This document shows, one piece after another, positions 29,382-37,695 of a stretch of DNA of 49,508 nt. The position numbers and the translations under genes are program-made. Source of the stretch: Gemmatimonadales bacterium (GTDB lineage: Bacteria > Gemmatimonadota > Gemmatimonadetes > Gemmatimonadales > GWC2-71-9). Each line of letters begins with the position of its first letter. The first letter of the stretch is position 1. The stretch spans positions 1-49,508 of the forward strand of contig JAICLE010000015.1 of assembly GCA_025927545.1 (NCBI GenBank). The letters are read 5' to 3'. The notes below the pieces were generated by a model, which was not told the DNA's origin, did not search any database, and saw only the letters and a list, made by a program, of their open reading frames with translations.

Positions 29382-29519
29382 AACAGGCTCCGTGGAAAGG
29401 GTCCCGGGCCGGTCCGGCAAACTGGCGGCAAACCTAGTCGCGCCCTATCCACGCCGCCAGAGATGGAGCGCGAGAAACGCGCTAATGCACTCCGACCCAA
29501 GCGCTTCCGCGCGCCGGCC

Positions 29520-30425
29520 CTACCGGGCACCGCTGCCGGCACCCCGTCGGTCCAGCCCGGCCCGGGGGACACGCCGCCGGTCTGCGCCGGCACGAGGAGT
29601 CCAGTTCTCCTCGAACGCGACGCTCGCGGGTTCGGTGATGTCCGCTTCCGGACTGCCCTCGACTTCCCGGGCGGAGCGACGCACCTGGTCGCCCGCAGCG
29701 CTCGCCGCACGCTCGAGTCTCGGGCCGGCCTGCTGAGCCTTCCGGCCGAGCTCGTCGAGCAGCCGGGCGGCGCGGTCGCGACCGCCGAGCCCGAACGCGA
29801 GCCCGGCGGCGAGCGCCAGCGCGCCCACCACGCCCACGAGCAGCGTGTTGATAAGGTTCGTCGCGATGTCGAGCTGATTTACGGCCACGATGATCGCGAA
29901 TGCCCACACGGCCACTCTGGCGACCGTCGCGAGCACATCCGGATTGCTGAACCCGCCCTCCGCCGTAGCGCCGCGGACCAGTTGCGACAGTGCCTTGGCC
30001 GCGAGCCCGCCGATCACGAGCACGACCAGCGCGACGACCAGGTTGGGGAGCCAGAGCAGGAGCTGCTGCAGCACGTTCGACACGGCCGGCAGGCCGAGCA
30101 GGTCGAACGCCACGACGAGCGTGATCAGCCGGACGAACCACTTGACGATGGCCGCGAGGACGCTGGACGAGTCCTGCCGCACGCCCATATTGTGCACGAA
30201 GTCCGCGAAGCCGGACCGGCGCGCCAGATCGTTGAACTTGATGGCGCGAAGCAGCGCGGTGACACCCCGGGCCAGCAGGGAGGACACCAGCCAGCCCACG
30301 ATGAGGACGATGGCGAACCCGATGAGGCGCGGGATCGCCGAGAGGAACTGGTTCAGTGCCCCGGCGAGCGACGCCCGGAGCGTCTCTCCCAGGTTCCGGA
30401 CCGGGACCGCGATCGCTTCCTGCAT
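29520..30425 (-). CDS. CmpX-like membrane protein (conserved TM-helix repeat, mechanosensitive channel relative)
   Basis: A 301-aa protein with about five transmembrane segments containing two copies of the conserved TM-helix motif: I-G-F-A-I-V-L-I-V-G-W-L-V followed by L-L-R-A-I-K-F, and L-V-V-A-L-V-V-L-V-I-G-G-L-A-A-K-A-L. The soluble beta domain of true MscS channels is absent. The last 80 residues are polar, Arg/Ala-rich and likely disordered. The ATG at 30425 has a strong GGAGGGG site; an upstream in-frame ATG at 30452 does not. Role in membrane tension or envelope stress is inferred from CmpX relatives. Confidence 0.78.
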   Translation of the reverse strand: MQEAIAVPVRNLGETLRASLAGALNQFLSAIPRLIGFAIVLIVGWLVSSLLARGVTALLRAIKFNDLARRSGFADFVHNMGVRQDSSSVLAAIVKWFVRLITLVVAFDLLGLPAVSNVLQQLLLWLPNLVVALVVLVIGGLAAKALSQLVRGATAEGGFSNPDVLATVARVAVWAFAIIVAVNQLDIATNLINTLLVGVVGALALAAGLAFGLGGRDRAARLLDELGRKAQQAGPRLERAASAAGDQVRRSAREVEGSPEADITEPASVAFEENWTPRAGADRRRVPRAGLDRRGAGSGAR

Positions 30426-30476
30426 ATCCCCTCCACAGCCGGTGACGGCCAAACTTCCAATGTGGCACGTAGGGCC

Positions 30477-30514
30477 GAGGACACGCGGTGAGCGCGCTCA
30501 CCCGTCCGGTCCTC
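30477..30514 (-). terminator. Stem-loop at the 3' end of the TonB receptor gene
   Basis: A 16-bp perfect palindrome (30487-30502, core GTGAGCGCGCTCAC) flanked by a second pair of complementary arms, GAGGAC at 30477-30482 and GTCCTC at 30509-30514. The outer arm overlaps the receptor stop codon. No T-run follows, so it may be an mRNA 3'-end stabiliser or a Rho-type end rather than a classical intrinsic terminator. Confidence 0.45.
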
Positions 30515-32669
30515 AGCCGCCGAACCGCCGGCTCACCACCGCCTTGATCGTTCGCGCCCCCAGCGGCGTGAGGAAGCGCTCGAGCTGGCCGCTGCGGCGG
30601 TTCTCGTTGAAAGTCCCGAAGGTGGCGGCGTGCGAATTGAACACGTTGGTCACGATGGCCGAGACCTCCCACGGGCCGCGGGTGATCCCCGCGCGGACGC
30701 CCGCCGTGAAGTAGCCGCCGAGCGGCGGCGTCTCGTTGGCTTCATCGCCGCGGAGCCACTGGCGTCCGGTGTAGCGCAGGTCGAGGCCCACGTCGACTCC
30801 GCCGGAAAGCTGTACCAACCCTCCGGCCTTCACCTGATGCTCCGGCACCGAGGGCATGCGGTCGCCCGGCTCGACGTCGTTGTCTCCGGCCAGCGGCGCT
30901 CCGGCGAACGCGTCCTCCGCCCGGATGCTGAAGATCTCGGCGGCGTCGCGGTAGGTCGCGCGGGTGAAGGCGTAATTCGCGTAGAGTGACACTTCCTCCC
31001 GCGGCACCACCTGCACGCCGAGCTCGATGCCCTCGCGCCGGGTGTGGCCGATATTGGCGAAGAAGCCTTCGAACACCGCATTCTCGGACTGGATGAACGA
31101 GATGTCGTCACGCACCGCCGTCCGGTACACCGAGGCGGTGATGATGGCGGGCCCGCGCACGAGCTGCGCGCCGGTTTCCACCGTCGTGGAGACGACGGGA
31201 TCGAGCGGCGGATCGTCGCCCAGGGCGAACGGCAGCGGGCAGGCGGCCGTTTCGTCCGCGCACGCGAGCTCCAGAATGGCCGGGGCCCGAAAGCTCTGGC
31301 CCACCGAGGCGTAGACGCTCGCGCCCGGCCCCACGTCGACACTGATGCCTCCGCGCGGGCTCAATCGGCTGAAGCTGCTGCTCGTGTCGGCACCCGGGTC
31401 GAGCTGGTCCTCGAACGGGACGCGGATGTAGTCGTAGCGGAATCCGCCGGAGAGCGTCACCCGCCCCTGCTTGTAGTCGCCCAGGACGTAGCCCGCCACG
31501 TCCCAGCTCGGGCTCCGGACGTCAGTCGACAGCGTCTGGTCGGACGGTGCGTCCGGCGGCTCGGTAAGGAGCTGGATGTGCACCCGGTTGGCGGAGGCAT
31601 CCCCGCCGGTGCGGAGCGAGAACACGCCTCGGCCGAGCTCACGGCTCCAGCGCCAGTCCGCGTTGGCGCCCAGGGTGCCGTTGGTCGTGAGCGAACGCAC
31701 GTTGTCGTCCGGGGCCTGGTTGACGTTGAACCGTTCCGCATGCGACCGCCGCAGATACGCCGTGAACGTCCCCCGGCCCGGGCCGACGGGGGCGTACCCC
31801 GTAACCGTCCCCTGCAGCAGGTTGAGATCCTCGAAGTCGCCGGTGGTGAAATTGATCGAGGGGTCGCTGTCGAAGATGCTCTCCGGCAGCGATCCCGCCG
31901 TCTCCGCCCGGGACGCCGCGCCGAACGCCTGCACGCTGATGCCGCGCTGCTCACCTCGCCGTCCCAGGTTCAGGAAGCCGTTGTAATTGTGCGCGCCCGT
32001 GGCCTGGCGCCAGCCATCCTCCCGCTCATAGCCACCGCCCAGGTAATAGTCCGTCCGGCCGGCAGTGACGCCCGACAGCGTTCCCTCGGCCGACGCCGAT
32101 CCGTACGAGCCGCCGGCCAGCTCGAGCTCGCCCTCGGCCGGGCCCTCGCCCCGACGGGTGATCAGATTGATCGCGCCGCCGAGCGAATTGGAGCCCAGCA
32201 GCGAGCCCGCCCCGCTCAGCAGCTCGACCCGGCGCACGTGTTCCATCGGAAGCAGGTCGAAGTTCACCTCCGCCGCGTCGGGCTCGTTCTGGCGCACGCC
32301 GTCGAGGAACACCGAGACGCCGGGGGGCAGCCCGACGACCGGGCCGACGTTGAAGCCGCGAGTGCTGAGATTGAGTTTGTACGCGCTCCCCAGGTCGTCA
32401 TAGAGGGAGATCCCGGGCTCTGTCGCGAGGGCGTCGGCGAGGAGTCTCGGCTCCCACGCGTCGATCTGCTCGCCTGTGACGGTGGAAATCCGCGCCGGGA
32501 TCCCCGAGCCGATCTTCGGGCCCGCGGTCGGCGCGATCGAGCCGACCACCTCGATGGTCTCCAGTTTCACGGCGCCGCTGTCCGCGCGGGTGGTATCGGG
32601 CACCTGGGCCGCCAGCAGGGTGGGACCGGCGGGCAGCATGAACAGCGCGAACAGATGGAAACGATTCAT
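30513..32669 (-). CDS. TonB-dependent outer-membrane receptor
   Basis: A 718-aa outer-membrane transporter. A signal peptide ends T-L-L-A-A before Gln. A plug domain follows (about 45-175; A-D-A-L-A-T-E-P-G-I-S, N-L-S-T-R-G-F, V-F-L-D-G-V-R-Q, R-R-V-E-L-L-S-G, L-G-G-A-I-N-L-I-T-R), then a 22-strand-type barrel. The text L-S-P-R-G-G-I-S-V-D and S-V-G-Q-S-F-R-A-P is typical of barrels for metal chelates or other large solutes. There is no N-terminal STN signalling domain. It is preceded by a sigma factor and a membrane protein gene with a 35-bp gap. An AGGAAG site precedes the ATG. The ligand is unknown; iron-siderophore or a similar complex is the usual case. Confidence 0.9.
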   Translation of the reverse strand: MNRFHLFALFMLPAGPTLLAAQVPDTTRADSGAVKLETIEVVGSIAPTAGPKIGSGIPARISTVTGEQIDAWEPRLLADALATEPGISLYDDLGSAYKLNLSTRGFNVGPVVGLPPGVSVFLDGVRQNEPDAAEVNFDLLPMEHVRRVELLSGAGSLLGSNSLGGAINLITRRGEGPAEGELELAGGSYGSASAEGTLSGVTAGRTDYYLGGGYEREDGWRQATGAHNYNGFLNLGRRGEQRGISVQAFGAASRAETAGSLPESIFDSDPSINFTTGDFEDLNLLQGTVTGYAPVGPGRGTFTAYLRRSHAERFNVNQAPDDNVRSLTTNGTLGANADWRWSRELGRGVFSLRTGGDASANRVHIQLLTEPPDAPSDQTLSTDVRSPSWDVAGYVLGDYKQGRVTLSGGFRYDYIRVPFEDQLDPGADTSSSFSRLSPRGGISVDVGPGASVYASVGQSFRAPAILELACADETAACPLPFALGDDPPLDPVVSTTVETGAQLVRGPAIITASVYRTAVRDDISFIQSENAVFEGFFANIGHTRREGIELGVQVVPREEVSLYANYAFTRATYRDAAEIFSIRAEDAFAGAPLAGDNDVEPGDRMPSVPEHQVKAGGLVQLSGGVDVGLDLRYTGRQWLRGDEANETPPLGGYFTAGVRAGITRGPWEVSAIVTNVFNSHAATFGTFNENRRSGQLERFLTPLGARTIKAVVSRRFGG

Positions 32670-32704
32670 CAGGCACTTCCTGTCGGGGGGTGGCCGGCGA
32701 CGGC

Positions 32705-33304
32705 TCAGCGCAGCCTGGAGTGGGAGTGAGCGGCATCCGGCGCGCGGGCGCGCCGCTCGTAGATGGCTGCCATGAGGACCCGGTCGGGCGGCACCCCGAT
32801 GACGAGCAGACCGTCGTCGTCCGGCCCACCGCCGTCGAAATCGAGGCAGCAGCGCCTGAGGGCGATGAGCCCCGCGCTGCCCCCTTCCGCCAGCGACGGC
32901 GCCGCGCCGCGTCGGAGTCGGACCACATCGGGTGGCGACAGGTCGCGCGAGCCATCCCGGTCCTCGTACACCCAGAGTCGGCGGACTTCCGCGTCACGCT
33001 TCGCCACGATCCGAACCCCGTCGTCGGCGGCGCCGCCACCGTCGAGATCGTAGCAGCAGCGGTCGATCGTGACCGGCAGCGAGCGGCTGATGATGGGACG
33101 GCCAAGCGCCACGGCAGCACCGCCGGCGACGAGGGCGGCCGTGGCCAGGAGCGCGCGCCCAGGCCCCGGCCGACGGGGGGGCCGTGGCGCCTCGCCTCTC
33201 GCGGCTCTGCCGGCGAGCTCGGCCCCGAACGACGCCGGCGGCTCGAATCGGATGGCCCGCAGGCTCCGGTCGAGGTCGCGGAAATCCTCCGGCGCTTCGC
33301 TCAC
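32705..33304 (-). CDS. Single-pass membrane protein with duplicated Cys-Cys/DGGG modules, possible anti-sigma partner
   Basis: A 199-aa protein starting at a GTG that overlaps the sigma factor stop by 4 bp. Residues 1-50 are soluble and charged, 51-68 form one transmembrane segment, and the remainder is probably periplasmic. The periplasmic part contains two copies of one module: C-C-Y-D-L-D-G-G-G-x-x-D-D-G at about 83-96 and C-C-L-D-F-D-G-G-G-x-x-D-D-G at about 152-165, each followed by a hydrophobic strand. The position after an ECF sigma gene and the topology suggest an anti-sigma factor, but there is no zinc anti-sigma motif or FecR domain. The Asp/Gly loops look like metal-binding loops; vicinal Cys could sense redox or metals. 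Confidence 0.62.
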   Translation of the reverse strand: MSEAPEDFRDLDRSLRAIRFEPPASFGAELAGRAARGEAPRPPRRPGPGRALLATAALVAGGAAVALGRPIISRSLPVTIDRCCYDLDGGGAADDGVRIVAKRDAEVRRLWVYEDRDGSRDLSPPDVVRLRRGAAPSLAEGGSAGLIALRRCCLDFDGGGPDDDGLLVIGVPPDRVLMAAIYERRARAPDAAHSHSRLR

Positions 33305-33843
33305 GGCGCCAGCACCCGCCGGAGGCGGCCGAGCGCGCGCCAGAGCCGCGTCCGCACCGCCGGCTCGCGCAGGCCGAGGATCTGCGCCACATCGCCGGTA
33401 TCGAGCTCGCTGCCGTAGCGAAGCCCGATGATCTCCTGGTCGCTGGCCGGCAGGGTGGCCACCGCGGCGAGCAGCCGCGCCACCTCCTCCTTCCACAGCA
33501 GCCGCTCCTCCGGCGAAGGCGCCTGGGAGCGGAGATCGTCGAGCGCGCCGAGCGAGACGTGCGGGTGCCGGCGCTCGTGCCGCAGGTAATCGCGCAACAC
33601 GTTCCGCGCGATGCGGAACAGCCACGTGCGAGCCGACGCGCGGTTCGGATCGAACCTGTCGGCGGCGCGCACCGCGCGCAGGAAGACATCGGCCGTCAGG
33701 TCTTCGGCCACGGCGGCGGAGGGCAGCTGGAACCGGAGATAGCTGTAGATGCCGGCTCCGTGTGACTCATACCATTCGCGGCAGAGCCCCTCGGGCGGTG
33801 CGGTTGCGGATCGGAGCGGGTTGGCACGCACGGGAATGGGCAT
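33301..33843 (-). CDS. ECF-type RNA polymerase sigma factor
   Basis: A 180-aa sigma-70 family factor with only regions 2 and 4. Region 2 is recognised by A-E-D-L-T-A-D-V-F-L-R-A and A-R-T-W-L-F-R-I-A-R-N-V-L-R-D-Y; region 4 by L-P-A-S-D-Q-E-I-I-G-L-R-Y and the helix-turn-helix T-G-D-V-A-Q-I-L-G-L-R-E. The ATG at 33843 follows GGAG with 6-nt spacing. It probably directs transcription of its own operon and perhaps of the downstream TonB receptor, with the membrane protein gene that overlaps its end as regulator. Confidence 0.88.
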   Translation of the reverse strand: MPIPVRANPLRSATAPPEGLCREWYESHGAGIYSYLRFQLPSAAVAEDLTADVFLRAVRAADRFDPNRASARTWLFRIARNVLRDYLRHERRHPHVSLGALDDLRSQAPSPEERLLWKEEVARLLAAVATLPASDQEIIGLRYGSELDTGDVAQILGLREPAVRTRLWRALGRLRRVLAP

Positions 33844-33860
33844 GTCACTCCATATACGAC

Positions 33861-33891
33861 GGCGCCCCCCGGCCGTCACACGGGGGGCGCC
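33861..33891 (-). terminator. GC-rich hairpin between gcdH and the sigma factor gene
   Basis: Perfect 10-bp arms (GGCGCCCCCC at 33861-33870, complement at 33882-33891) with an 11-nt loop. It lies 55 bp after the gcdH stop and 18 bp before the sigma factor ATG. It could end gcdH transcription or, if in the sigma factor leader, affect its translation, since the ribosome site follows directly. There is no T-run. Confidence 0.5.
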
Positions 33892-33945
33892 CAATCGAGA
33901 AGCGCCGGGCCTGCTGTCGTTGCATCGATCCCGGATCGGGACCGG

Positions 33946-35148
33946 TCACTCGAACGCGGCGAGCCCCGTGATCGCCTGGCCCACGATGAGGGAATGCATG
34001 TCGTGCGTCCCCTCGTAGGTATAGACCGACTCCAGGTTGGCCATGTGGCGCATCGAGTGGTACTCGGCCAGGATCCCGTTGGCGCCGAGCAGCCGGCGTG
34101 CTTCGCGGGCAGCATCGCAGGCCATGTCCACGTTGTTCCGCTTGCAGAGCGACACCTGGTCGGGCGTCATGGTGCCCGCGTCCTTGAGACGGCCCAGTTG
34201 CAGGGTCATGAACTGCGCCTTGGTGATCTCGGTGAGAATGTCCACCAGCCGGACCTGCTGAATCTGGGTCTGCGCGATGGGCTTGTCGAACATGATCCGG
34301 CTCTGGGCGTAGCGCAGCGCCTCATCGTAGCACGCCATCGCCGAGCCGATCGCCCCCCAGGCGATGCCGTAGCGCGCCTGCGTCAGGCACATGAGCGGGC
34401 TCTTGAGCCCGCCCGACCTGGGCAGCAGGGCGTCCTTCGGGAGGTGCACATCTTCGAGATGGATCTCGCTCGTGTCGCTGGCGCGGAGCGACAGCTTCCC
34501 CTTCTGGTCCCGCGCGGCATACCCTTTGGTGTCGGTGGGCACGATGAAGCCGCGGATGGATTTCGCGTCGTCGATCGCGCCAGTCTTGGCCCAGATGATG
34601 GAGACGGTGGCCTGCGAGCCGTTGGTGATCCACATCTTGGTGCCGTTGAGCACCCAGCCGTCCTTCGTTTCCCGTGCCGTCGTGATCATGCCGCCCGGGT
34701 TCGAGCCGAAGTCGGGCTCCGTGAGCCCGAAGCAGCCGATCTCTCCGCCCGACGCGAGGAGCGGCAGCCAGTGCCGCTTCTGCTCCTCGGAGCCGAAGGC
34801 GAAGATCGGATACATCACCAGGGCGCCCTGCACCGAGGCGAACGAGCGGATGCCCGAGTCACCCCGCTCGAGCTCCTGCATGATCAGGCCGTAGGCGACA
34901 TTATTGAGCCCGGCGCAGCCGTACTCCTCCGGCAGGTTGGCGCCGAAGAGCCCCAGCTCGGCCATGCCCGGAATGAGCTGCTTCGGGAACCGACCCTCGA
35001 GGTAGGCCGGACCGATGATCGGAATCAGGTTCTCGTCCACCCAGGTCCGGACCGTATCACGGACGGCGCGCTCCTCCTCGGAGAGGAGCGTGTCGAAGCC
35101 GAGGAAGTCGACGCCGGCGTACTGAGAGGTGGCGGCAGCGGTGGCCAT
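33946..35148 (-). CDS. gcdH: Glutaryl-CoA dehydrogenase-type acyl-CoA dehydrogenase
   Basis: A 400-aa acyl-CoA dehydrogenase. Alignment from memory to human GCDH is strong along the length: S-V-Q-x-x-L-V-M-x-P-I, G-C-F-G-L-T-E-P, L-N-G-T-K-M-W-I-T-N, G-K-L-S-L-R-A-S, A-R-Y-G-I-A-W-G, Q-L-G-R-L-K-D, L-L-G-A-N-G-I, and the catalytic Glu in T-Y-E-G-T-H-D. It would convert glutaryl-CoA to crotonyl-CoA in lysine and tryptophan breakdown, passing electrons to ETF. ETF and ETF-QO are both in this window. The gene appears monocistronic, with AAAGGG before its ATG and a hairpin after its stop. Confidence 0.9.
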   Translation of the reverse strand: MATAAATSQYAGVDFLGFDTLLSEEERAVRDTVRTWVDENLIPIIGPAYLEGRFPKQLIPGMAELGLFGANLPEEYGCAGLNNVAYGLIMQELERGDSGIRSFASVQGALVMYPIFAFGSEEQKRHWLPLLASGGEIGCFGLTEPDFGSNPGGMITTARETKDGWVLNGTKMWITNGSQATVSIIWAKTGAIDDAKSIRGFIVPTDTKGYAARDQKGKLSLRASDTSEIHLEDVHLPKDALLPRSGGLKSPLMCLTQARYGIAWGAIGSAMACYDEALRYAQSRIMFDKPIAQTQIQQVRLVDILTEITKAQFMTLQLGRLKDAGTMTPDQVSLCKRNNVDMACDAAREARRLLGANGILAEYHSMRHMANLESVYTYEGTHDMHSLIVGQAITGLAAFE

Positions 35149-35199
35149 GCGGTGCCCTTTGCGAAGGTCTGGAACGGACAGGTAAGATAGTGCGGCGGC

Positions 35200-36075
35200 T
35201 CAGCTCTTGAAGGTGTCGCAGTCCTCCGGCCGTCCGGACTCGAGCCCGCGCTTGAACCAGCCGACTCGCTGCTCCGAGGTGCCGTGGGTGAAGGCCTCGG
35301 GGTGGACGCCCTCACCCGACATTCGCTGGATCCGGTCGTCACCGACCGCGGCCGCGGCCGCCAGCCCCTCCTCGACGTCCCCGGCCTCGAGAATCTGCCG
35401 CTGAGCCGTCTCGTGTCCCCAGACGCCGGCGTAGCAGTCGGCCTGGAGCTCGAGGCGGACGGAGTACTCGTTGGCCAGATCGGGGCGACGCTCCTGGGCC
35501 TCGCGCACGCGGGCTTCGGTGCCCATCAGCCGCTGCACGTGGTGGCCGAGCTCGTGGGCGAGGACGTAGGCCTCGGCGAAGTCACCCGGCGCGCCGAACT
35601 TCTGCTGCAGCTCGTCGTAGAATCCCAGGTCGATGTAGACCTTCTGATCCCCGGGACAGTAAAACGGCCCCGTCGCGGCCTGGGCAAAGCCGCACGCCGA
35701 CTGGATCGCGTCGCGGAAGAGCACGAGCTTGGCGTGCTGGTACGTCTGACCCCGCGCCTGGAAGAGACGCTCCCAGGTGGATTGGGCGTCGTCCAGCACG
35801 AAGGAAACGAACTGGACCTGCTTTTCCTCTTCCGGCGACCCGACGACGGAATCCGTTGCGGCGGCAGGCTCACCCATCGCCCCGGCGCCGCCACCGTCGG
35901 CACCCAGCATGGCGAAGAAGTTCTGCTTGAAGACGAGGCTCAGGACGAGGAGGACGGCCGCGCCGCCCAACCCGATCCGCATGCCGCCGCCGCCGAAGCC
36001 GCCGCCACCAAAGCCGCCGCTGCTCCCCCGACGATCCTCGAGATCCTTGCTCCGTCCGCCCGGCGTCCACCGCAT
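35200..36075 (-). CDS. YpfJ-type neutral zinc metallopeptidase, membrane-anchored
   Basis: A 291-aa protein. The N terminus is a Gly/Arg-rich linker (G-G-F-G-G-G-G-F) before one transmembrane segment (about 35-53). The catalytic part has A-H-E-L-G-H-H-V-Q (HExxH zinc motif) near residue 180, with L-E-L-Q-A-D-C-Y-A-G further on supplying the third ligand region, and the family end F-T-H-G-T-S-E-Q-R-V-G-W-F. Its natural substrate is not known. It overlaps the SprT-like gene by one base (TGATG). Confidence 0.87.
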   Translation of the reverse strand: MRWTPGGRSKDLEDRRGSSGGFGGGGFGGGGMRIGLGGAAVLLVLSLVFKQNFFAMLGADGGGAGAMGEPAAATDSVVGSPEEEKQVQFVSFVLDDAQSTWERLFQARGQTYQHAKLVLFRDAIQSACGFAQAATGPFYCPGDQKVYIDLGFYDELQQKFGAPGDFAEAYVLAHELGHHVQRLMGTEARVREAQERRPDLANEYSVRLELQADCYAGVWGHETAQRQILEAGDVEEGLAAAAAVGDDRIQRMSGEGVHPEAFTHGTSEQRVGWFKRGLESGRPEDCDTFKS

Positions 36076-36806
36076 CAGGCCTCCTCGCGTGAGCCCGGAA
36101 AATACCCTGGGGGTGAAGCCGGCGGTGTGGCGCGGGACACGTCGGCTGCGGGCGCCCCGTCGGCCTTCCGCGCCAGGTGGCGGCGGGCCTGCGGCTCGAT
36201 CCCGACTTCCCTCGCCTTCCGGCGGAAGCCGCGGCCGTGGTCCACGGCCAGGCCCGTTTCTGCCTGCCACTGATGCACCATCTCGTGCAGCAGGGTGTGC
36301 TCGACCTCGACCCACGGGTGCCGCAGGATGTGGCGCCGGCTGATGGCGATCTCGGTCGGCTGCCCGGTCCGGAGATCCATGGTCAGCTCGCCCAGCCGGG
36401 TGCGCATCCGTCCCGAGAGTCGGATCGGCAGGGCGCCGAGCCCGCCGCCGAAATGCTGCTGGTTGAGCCGCTGATGCAGCTCCGTGAGCCGCTGCAGCAG
36501 CACGATGTCGCCGGGTCGCGGACGCTCCCGGCGCGGCGGGCGGGCGGGCGGCGGCGCGTACGCCTCCACGGGAAACCCGAGAAACTCGCGTTCGGCCCCG
36601 CGGCGGACCGCCCGTGGGAGCCGCGGGTTGAGGAAGCGGACGATCGCGCGGAGCACGCGGTCGGGCGCGCTGGCATAGCCCTCGTGCAGCCGGAGCACGC
36701 GCCTCGCCGTCAGGCTGACCATCACGGTGCGGTTGGTGTGGGTGAGGATCCGGTCGACGTCGCGCAGGCCCAGCACTTTCAATCGGTGCGCCAGCAGCTC
36801 GTTCAC
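36075..36806 (-). CDS. SprT-like zinc metalloprotein
   Basis: A 243-aa protein. The second half is an SprT-like domain: L-N-Q-Q-H-F-G-G-G-L near residue 120, I-A-I-S-R-R-H-I-L, then H-T-L-L-H-E-M-V-H-Q-W-Q with the HExxH motif, and H-G-R-G-F-R-R-K for the third zinc ligand. The first half is Arg-rich without a known domain. SprT-like proteins include DNA-protein crosslink proteases; that role is not demonstrated for bacterial forms of this type. It starts at a GTG one base after the metallophosphoesterase stop and overlaps the peptidase gene, so three genes from 35200 to 37680 form an operon. Confidence 0.82.
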   Translation of the reverse strand: MNELLAHRLKVLGLRDVDRILTHTNRTVMVSLTARRVLRLHEGYASAPDRVLRAIVRFLNPRLPRAVRRGAEREFLGFPVEAYAPPPARPPRRERPRPGDIVLLQRLTELHQRLNQQHFGGGLGALPIRLSGRMRTRLGELTMDLRTGQPTEIAISRRHILRHPWVEVEHTLLHEMVHQWQAETGLAVDHGRGFRRKAREVGIEPQARRHLARKADGAPAADVSRATPPASPPGYFPGSREEA

Positions 36807-36807
36807 C

Positions 36808-37680
36808 TCACGGCTCTCCTTCCCCTCCCGCCACCGAGACCGTCACCCGCGGGCCCGGCGGGCGGGCGAACGCCGTTGCGTCGGATTGCAGGAACCGGCG
36901 GCCGGCGCTCTCCCACCGGAAATGCTGGATCCGAACCGCCCGCTCGTCGATCGTCACCAGATTGAATACCGATGGACGCCCGCCGCGCGTCCGAAAGCTG
37001 TGCGTGCCGGACGTGCTCACCGCGAGCGTCCCCTCGATCTGCCCCGCTCCCTCGTGGTGATCGTGGCCGCAGAGGACCACGTCGGCTCCGGTCGCGCGCA
37101 GCCGGCGCCAGACCGAACGCCAGTCAGCCAGCCCCTGCCGGTGCGAGAGCGCGCCGCGCAGCACATTGTGGTGAACGGCCAGGATGCGAACCGCGTCGGG
37201 CGGCGCGTGAGCGAAGACTTTCCCCACTCGGGTGGTCTCCGAGGCCGGGAGGTGTCCCTTGACCGCCACGTCGCGCAGGTTCCAGGTGAGGGAGCCGAAG
37301 GCGACGCCGTAGCTGCTGAGCGCGCCGGCGATGATGGCCCCGGGAACCTCGAGCACCGGCGTGAGGTCGCCGAAGTAGCGGGCGTATTTGGCGTACTTGA
37401 CCGCCGCGCCGAAGGCCCCGAACGGGCTCTTCCACCATTCGATATCGTGGTTGCCCGGAATCACCAGTACGGGCATGTGGCCGCGCAGCCGCTGCAGGAA
37501 GGCGTGGGCCGCCTGGAACTCGCCGTGGCGGGCACGCTGGCTCAGGTCGCCGGAGACGACGGTGGCGCCGGCGCCGAGCGTGGGGAGGAACCTGTCGAGC
37601 GCCTCGATCTGAGCGAGGTCGGCGTAGCCGCCGAAGTGCAGGTCGGAAATGTGGACGATCGTGACCGGCGTGAGGCTCAT
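36808..37680 (-). CDS. Calcineurin-like metallophosphoesterase
   Basis: A 290-aa cytoplasmic phosphoesterase with all the metal-binding blocks: I-S-D-L-H-F-G, V-S-G-D-L-S-Q, I-P-G-N-H-D, V-H-H-N-V and C-G-H-D-H-H. The pattern resembles the CpdA/Icc group of 3',5'-cyclic nucleotide phosphodiesterases and their relatives; the substrate is unknown. The ATG at 37680 is used. An in-frame TTG at 37689 has GAGG just upstream and would add three residues. It follows the DUF4139 gene by 15 bp. Confidence 0.85.
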   Translation of the reverse strand: MSLTPVTIVHISDLHFGGYADLAQIEALDRFLPTLGAGATVVSGDLSQRARHGEFQAAHAFLQRLRGHMPVLVIPGNHDIEWWKSPFGAFGAAVKYAKYARYFGDLTPVLEVPGAIIAGALSSYGVAFGSLTWNLRDVAVKGHLPASETTRVGKVFAHAPPDAVRILAVHHNVLRGALSHRQGLADWRSVWRRLRATGADVVLCGHDHHEGAGQIEGTLAVSTSGTHSFRTRGGRPSVFNLVTIDERAVRIQHFRWESAGRRFLQSDATAFARPPGPRVTVSVAGGEGEP

Positions 37681-37695
37681 GCGCTGCAAGCTACC

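Noticed and set aside
30513-33843. Sigma/membrane protein/TonB cluster considered as a FecIRA system
   Set aside because: The receptor lacks an STN domain and the membrane protein has no FecR domain or zinc anti-sigma motif.
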